A stretch of DNA of 64,000 nucleotides, taken from JASHUC01 sp963849095 (GTDB lineage Bacteria > Pseudomonadota > Gammaproteobacteria > Steroidobacterales > Steroidobacteraceae). Of this stretch, positions 60,358-64,000 are shown one piece after another (the stretch's first letter is position 1; each line of letters opens with the position of its first letter). Made by a program: the position numbers and the translations under genes. The stretch lies in the NCBI GenBank assembly GCA_963849095.1, contig CAWKGA010000008.1:310001-374000 (forward strand), read 5' to 3'. Under the pieces are notes generated by a model, which was not told where the DNA came from, did no database searches, and saw only the letters and a list, made by a program, of their open reading frames with translations.

Positions 60358-60861
60358 GTGGTGGACCGCGTACGATATGAAGGCTACGGCCCCGGCGATT
60401 CCGCAGTGCTGGTCAACTGTCTCTCCGACGACCCCGGCCGGACGGCCTGGGCGGTTCGCGGAGCGTTCCTGAGCCACGGCGGGCACCCCGGGGCCCCCGG
60501 GTCGGTCGCCTACCTCTTCAACGAGGTGGGGCGGCTCGAGTACCCGCCCGGTGCGGGGCTCGACTCCCGCCTCGGCCTCGCCTGGCACGCGGGGGCGGAG
60601 GACGTTGTCGTGAGCCGGGCCGGGGCGGTCGAGGTGCTGACGGACCCGACCGAGCTCGAAGCTGTGCGCTCGAGGCTCGCGCGCGCCGGCTGTGAGGCGG
60701 CGGCGAGCGAGGTGACCTGCCGCGCCTCCATCACGGTGGAGCTCTCCGGCGCGGCCGCGGCCGAGATGGCGGGGCTGCTGCGGGCGCTCGGGAGTCTCCA
60801 CGACGTGCGGAGCATCTACACGAATGCCGAAATTGCGGGCGAACTCCTGGCGAGCGTTTGA
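60358..60861 (+). CDS. YebC/PmpR-like protein lacking the N-terminal domain
   Basis: A 167-residue protein that starts directly at the YebC segment RVRYEGYGPGDSAVLVNCLS and continues with GGHPGAPGSVAYLFNEVGRL and a C-terminal domain ending LGSLHDVRSIYTNAE. Full YebC proteins are about 240-250 residues, with roughly 75 N-terminal residues (GHSKWANI type) that contribute to DNA or ribosome binding. A stop codon directly precedes the GTG at 60358 in frame, and no YebC N-terminus was found in other frames upstream. It keeps the usual place before ruvC, and its end overlaps ruvC. It is probably a reduced paralogue or remnant; a full copy may lie elsewhere. Confidence 0.85.
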   Translation: MVDRVRYEGYGPGDSAVLVNCLSDDPGRTAWAVRGAFLSHGGHPGAPGSVAYLFNEVGRLEYPPGAGLDSRLGLAWHAGAEDVVVSRAGAVEVLTDPTELEAVRSRLARAGCEAAASEVTCRASITVELSGAAAAEMAGLLRALGSLHDVRSIYTNAEIAGELLASV

Positions 60862-61408
60862 TCCCGCCGCGGCGGTTCGACAGCAGACGAGATCCCTGCC
60901 GAGCAGTTCGGCGCGCCTTCGAATTCTGGGACTCGATCCCGGCTCGAGGCGCACGGGTTACGGACTGATCGACTGCCAGGGCCCCGATGCGGTGCACGTC
61001 GCGCACGGGTGCGTCGCGCTCAAGGACGACAGCGTCGCGGAGCGCCTGCGAGCCATTTTCGAGGCGGTGGAGGAGCTCATCGCCCGGCATCGGCCGGATG
61101 AGGTCGCCGTGGAGCGGGTATTCATGAATCGCAACGCGGACAGCGCGCTGAAGCTCGGGCAGGCGCGCGGCGCGGCGCTGAGCGCCATTCCCCGCGGCAC
61201 CTCCGTGTTCGAGTATGCGCCCCGCGCGATCAAGCTCGCCGTCGTGGGATTCGGCGGCGCGGACAAGCAGCAAGTGGCCCACATGATGAGAGCCCTGCTC
61301 AGCCTCTCCGGAACTCTCGCGGCCGACGCCTCCGACGCCCTCGCCGTGGCGGTCTGTCACGCGCACTCGCGCCGCATGCGCTTGCTCGTCGCCGGATCAG
61401 CCGGATGA
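60824..61408 (+). CDS. ruvC: Holliday junction endodeoxyribonuclease RuvC
   Basis: A 194-residue resolvase. The first catalytic Asp is in ILGLDPGSRRTGYG, the Glu in VAVERVFMNRNADSALKLGQ, and the C-terminal Asp residues in AADASDALAVAVCHAH. It cuts Holliday junctions after RuvAB migration. The ATG at 60824 adds about 30 residues before the usual N-terminus; no better ATG or GTG lies closer, so a rarer start is possible. It overlaps the YebC-like gene and ruvA. Confidence 0.94.
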   Translation: MPKLRANSWRAFDPAAAVRQQTRSLPSSSARLRILGLDPGSRRTGYGLIDCQGPDAVHVAHGCVALKDDSVAERLRAIFEAVEELIARHRPDEVAVERVFMNRNADSALKLGQARGAALSAIPRGTSVFEYAPRAIKLAVVGFGGADKQQVAHMMRALLSLSGTLAADASDALAVAVCHAHSRRMRLLVAGSAG

Positions 61409-61998
61409 TCGGCTCGCTGCACGGCCGCATCGCCTCGAAGACCCCGCCCCAGCTCACGATCGATGTGGGCGGAGTGGGGTACGAGCTCGAGGCTCCGATG
61501 TCCACGTTCTTCCACCTGCCGGCGGTCGGACAGGAGGTTCGCCTGCTCACGCATCTCGTCGTGCGCGAGGACGCGCACGTGCTCTACGGATTCGGGTCCG
61601 AGGATGAGCGGCATCTGTTCCGCAGCCTCCTCAAGGTCTCGGGCGTCGGCCCGAAGATCGCGCTCGCGCTGCTCTCGGGCCTCACCGTCGAGGCCTTCGC
61701 GCGCTGCATCCGGGGCGAGGATGCCGCATCGCTCACCCGCGTGCCCGGCATCGGCCGCAAGACGGCGGAGCGGCTGATCGTCGAGATGCGCGACCGGCTC
61801 GGCGGAGCCGATGGAGTGGGGACACCGGGCGCCACGAGCCTGGCGCCGGTGAGTCCGGAGGGCGAGGCGTTCGGCGCCCTGGTGGCGCTCGGCTACAAGC
61901 CCGCGGAGGCGACCCGCTTGCTGAAAGCCGCCGGTCCCGGTACACACTCGACCGAGGAGCTGATCCGGCGGGCCCTGCAGGGCACCGCGCGGGACTGA
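61405..61998 (+). CDS. ruvA: Holliday junction branch migration protein RuvA
   Basis: A 197-residue DNA-binding subunit. The N-terminal OB fold begins MIGSLHGRIASKTPPQLTID, then helix-hairpin-helix pairs LLKVSGVGPKIALALLSGL and RVPGIGRKTAERLIVEMRDR, and the C-terminal RuvB-contact domain FGALVALGYKPAEATRLLKA. The ATG overlaps the ruvC TGA. ruvB follows after 10 nt. Confidence 0.97.
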   Translation: MIGSLHGRIASKTPPQLTIDVGGVGYELEAPMSTFFHLPAVGQEVRLLTHLVVREDAHVLYGFGSEDERHLFRSLLKVSGVGPKIALALLSGLTVEAFARCIRGEDAASLTRVPGIGRKTAERLIVEMRDRLGGADGVGTPGATSLAPVSPEGEAFGALVALGYKPAEATRLLKAAGPGTHSTEELIRRALQGTARD

Positions 61999-62008
61999 GG
62001 GAAAGCGC

Positions 62009-63049
62009 TTGGAGCCCGAGAGAGAAGTGAGCCCCGAAGCCCGTCCGGAGGACGAGGCCGTCGAGCGAGCCATTCGCCCGCGCCGCCTGGATGAGTATGT
62101 GGGGCAGGCGCAAGTGAAGAAGCAGCTCGACATCTTCGTGAGCGCGGCGCGGCAGCGCGGCGAGGCGCTCGATCACGTCCTGGTCTTCGGTCCGCCCGGG
62201 CTCGGCAAGACCACGTTGGCTCATATCATCGCAGCCGAGCTCGGCGTCAATCTTCGTCAGACCTCCGGCCCGGTGCTCGAGCGGCCGCGCGACCTCGCGT
62301 CGACGCTGACCAACCTGCAGCCGCTCGATGTGCTGTTCATCGATGAGATCCATCGCCTGAGCGCCGTCGTCGAGGAAGTGCTGTATCCGGCGATGGAGGA
62401 CTACCAGCTCGACCTCATGGTCGGCGAGGGACCCTCGGCGCGGTCGATCAAGCTCAATCTGCCGCCGTTCACGCTCGTCGGCGCGACGACGCGTGCGGGG
62501 CTGCTCTCCTCACCGCTGCGCGACCGGTTCGGCATCGTGCAGCGCCTCGAGTTCTACGGGATCGAGGACCTGGAAAAGATCGTGCGGCGCTCGGCGGGTA
62601 TACTTGACGTCGAGGTGAATGCGGGCGGCGCGCGGGGCATCGCGCAGCGCTCCCGCGGCACGCCGCGCATCGCGAACCGCCTGCTGAGAAGGGTGCGCGA
62701 CTATGCGCAGGTGCGGGCCGACGGGCGCATCGACGAGCGCGTTGCGGAGGAGGCCCTCGACATGCTCGAGGTGGACCCGGAGGGGTTCGACACGCTGGAC
62801 CAGAAGTTGCTCGTCACCATCATGGACAAGTTCGGGGGCGGCCCCGTCGGCATCGAGAGCATTGCCGCGGCAGTCGGGGAGGATCGCGGCACGCTCGAGG
62901 ATGTGATCGAGCCGTTTCTCATCCAGCAGGGCTTTCTCATGCGCACGGCGCGCGGCCGAATGGTGACGGGCAGAACTTACGCGCATTTCCGCCGCAAGCA
63001 GCCCGAGGACCCGGCGTCGATGCCGCTGCCGCTGGAGCCGCAGAAGTGA
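62009..63049 (+). CDS. ruvB: Holliday junction branch migration helicase RuvB
   Basis: A 346-residue AAA+ motor. Walker A is FGPPGLGKTTLAHIIAAELG, Walker B FIDEIHRLSAVVEE, the sensor region GATTRAGLLSSPLRDRFGI, and the C-terminal winged helix ends LIQQGFLMRTARGRM. The TTG at 62009 gives the family N-terminus (EPEREVSPE ahead of RAIRPRRLDEYVGQ); GTG at 62027 is an alternative. Its TGA overlaps the ybgC GTG. Confidence 0.97.
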   Translation: MEPEREVSPEARPEDEAVERAIRPRRLDEYVGQAQVKKQLDIFVSAARQRGEALDHVLVFGPPGLGKTTLAHIIAAELGVNLRQTSGPVLERPRDLASTLTNLQPLDVLFIDEIHRLSAVVEEVLYPAMEDYQLDLMVGEGPSARSIKLNLPPFTLVGATTRAGLLSSPLRDRFGIVQRLEFYGIEDLEKIVRRSAGILDVEVNAGGARGIAQRSRGTPRIANRLLRRVRDYAQVRADGRIDERVAEEALDMLEVDPEGFDTLDQKLLVTIMDKFGGGPVGIESIAAAVGEDRGTLEDVIEPFLIQQGFLMRTARGRMVTGRTYAHFRRKQPEDPASMPLPLEPQK

Positions 63050-63468
63050 GCTTCTGCTGGGAAGCGCGCGTTTACTGGGAGGATACGGACGGCGGCGGGG
63101 TGGTGTACTACGCCAACTACCTCAAGTTCCTGGAGCGGGCGCGAACGGAGTGGTTGCGCGCGCAGGGCGTCTCCCAGCTGGCGCTCGCCGAGGAGCGGGG
63201 CATCGTCTTCACGGTGACGAGTGTGGAGATCCACTACCGCAGGCCGGCGCGTCTTGACGATGTGCTCGTGGTCACTTGCGAGCCGGCGCGCGCGGGCGGC
63301 GCCTCGCTATCCTTCGCGCAGCGGATCTATCGCCGCGCGGCGAGCGGGATCGGTCCCGAGGCTGGCGAACTGCTCGCCATGGCGACGGTGTGCGTCGCAT
63401 GCGTAGACGCGCGCACGATGCGGCCGCAACGATTGCCGGATTTCGTGGTCAACGTCCTGACAGCGTAA
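63046..63468 (+). CDS. ybgC: Tol-Pal system-associated acyl-CoA thioesterase YbgC
   Basis: A 140-residue hotdog-fold thioesterase. The catalytic segment is VYWEDTDGGGVVYYANYLKF with the Asp, followed by RARTEWLRAQGVSQ. It starts with GTG inside the ruvB stop (GTGA) and lies 14 nt before tolQ, the conserved gene order of gammaproteobacteria. It hydrolyses acyl-CoAs or acyl-ACPs and is linked to phospholipid and envelope functions. Confidence 0.94.
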   Translation: MSFCWEARVYWEDTDGGGVVYYANYLKFLERARTEWLRAQGVSQLALAEERGIVFTVTSVEIHYRRPARLDDVLVVTCEPARAGGASLSFAQRIYRRAASGIGPEAGELLAMATVCVACVDARTMRPQRLPDFVVNVLTA

Positions 63469-63482
63469 GGAGCGGGCCTGAC

Positions 63483-64000
63483 ATGCCGCAAGATTTATCG
63501 ATCATGCGTCTGGTCTTCGAGGCGAGCGTGCCGGTGCAGGCGGTCCTCGCCGTGCTCGCCTTTGCCTCGATCACCTCGTGGGCCATCATTTTTCAGAAGC
63601 GCATGGTGACCGGCCGCGCGCGCCAGGAAGCCGATCAATTTGAGCACAGCTTCTGGTCGGGAGGGGATCTCTCCCAGCTCTATCGCGGCATCGAGTCGCG
63701 CGGCGGAGCGACGGGCATGGCGAGCATCTTCGAGTTCGGTTTCCGCGAGTTCGCGCGCTTGAGGCAGCAGGGCTCGGTGCCGACCGACCAGCTCCTCGAC
63801 GGCGCTCGGCGCGCCATGCGCGTCGCGCAGCTGAAGGAGATCGACCGCCTGGAGTACAGCCTCGCAACCCTCGCGACGGTCGGATCGATCAGCCCCTACG
63901 TCGGCCTCTTCGGCACCGTGTGGGGCATCATGAGCGCGTTCGCATCGCTCGGAAATGTGCAGCAGGCGACACTCTCGATGGTCGCGCCGGGGATCTCGGA
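63483..64000 (+). CDS. tolQ: Tol-Pal system proton channel TolQ (3' partial)
   Basis: The first 172 residues are visible. A first membrane segment (AVLAVLAFASITSWAIIFQK) is followed by a cytoplasmic loop and a second segment in GSISPYVGLFGTVWGIMSAF, the TolQ/ExbB signature. With TolR it powers TolA for envelope constriction. The gene runs off the window; tolR, tolA and tolB are expected next. Confidence 0.95.
   Translation, partial: MPQDLSIMRLVFEASVPVQAVLAVLAFASITSWAIIFQKRMVTGRARQEADQFEHSFWSGGDLSQLYRGIESRGGATGMASIFEFGFREFARLRQQGSVPTDQLLDGARRAMRVAQLKEIDRLEYSLATLATVGSISPYVGLFGTVWGIMSAFASLGNVQQATLSMVAPGIS

Noticed and set aside
60358..60861. A full-length YebC disrupted by frameshift
   Set aside because: Other frames upstream do not contain the conserved N-terminal YebC sequence, so a simple indel does not explain the short form.

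Overview
The window is a GC-rich bacterial chromosome segment. The block at the right edge (yebC-like, ruvC, ruvA, ruvB, ybgC, tolQ), together with sucA-sucB-lpd, relA, dsbA and a Rieske protein, points to a proteobacterium, most likely a soil gammaproteobacterium. That placement is inferred from gene content and order. There are no tRNA, rRNA, CRISPR, IS or phage genes. Genes are densely packed, often with 4-nt start/stop overlaps, and no stretch longer than 300 bases lacks a gene.

Layout. (1) 1-5122: an NTF2-like protein (5' end outside the window), a lignostilbene-type carotenoid oxygenase, an MFS transporter and a ThDP enzyme, all on the + strand. (2) 5133-5710: a DUF3018/MazF toxin-antitoxin pair with a palindromic operator. 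(3) 5809-12229: LigW-type 5-carboxyvanillate decarboxylase, a second amidohydrolase, a LigM-type tetrahydrofolate-dependent O-demethylase broken by about seven indels, an acyl-CoA dehydrogenase and S-formylglutathione hydrolase. (4) 12234-19368: a LysR regulator divergent from the NAD-linked molybdenum formate dehydrogenase operon fdsGBA-fdhD-fdsD. (5) 19477-25315: a putative methyltransferase, then metF, adenosine kinase, metK and ahcY, an activated-methyl-cycle operon. (6) 25333-29531: frameshifted cstA plus ybdD, a lone Rieske protein, asd and a zinc-ribbon protein. (7) 29648-32032: a ModE-like regulator, glutathione-dependent formaldehyde dehydrogenase and gfa. (8) 32035-39427: HAD hydrolase, SDR, MacA-MacB-outer membrane factor efflux operon and a Uma2 protein. 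(9) 39577-45469: glpK-glpD, a DHA2-type MFS pump and a DUF6249/ECF sigma/small membrane protein operon. (10) 45574-50731: dsbA, a BNR-repeat protein, cupin, AraC regulator, a beta-hydroxyacid dehydrogenase and a DUF5658-like membrane protein. (11) 50851-57446: 2-oxoglutarate dehydrogenase operon plus a PLP dehydratase. (12) 57443-64000: DUF3096, receiver-like protein, relA, N-terminally truncated YebC, ruvCAB, ybgC and tolQ.

How it may work together (inference). The first 32 kb reads as catabolism of lignin-derived aromatics coupled to one-carbon disposal. The NTF2-like protein resembles diarylpropane gamma-formaldehyde lyases, which make a lignostilbene plus formaldehyde. The oxygenase would cleave the stilbene to aromatic aldehydes. 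LigW would give vanillate, and LigM would move its methyl group to tetrahydrofolate. Formaldehyde would be oxidised by Gfa/AdhC/FghA to formate and by formate dehydrogenase to CO2, while MetF and the methyl cycle handle 5-methyl-THF.

Caution. At least five genes (ligM-like, cstA, a HAD hydrolase, an araC regulator, lpd) carry single-base indels, nearly all +1, while the residues around them stay family-like. Sequence or assembly error must be excluded before calling any of them dead.
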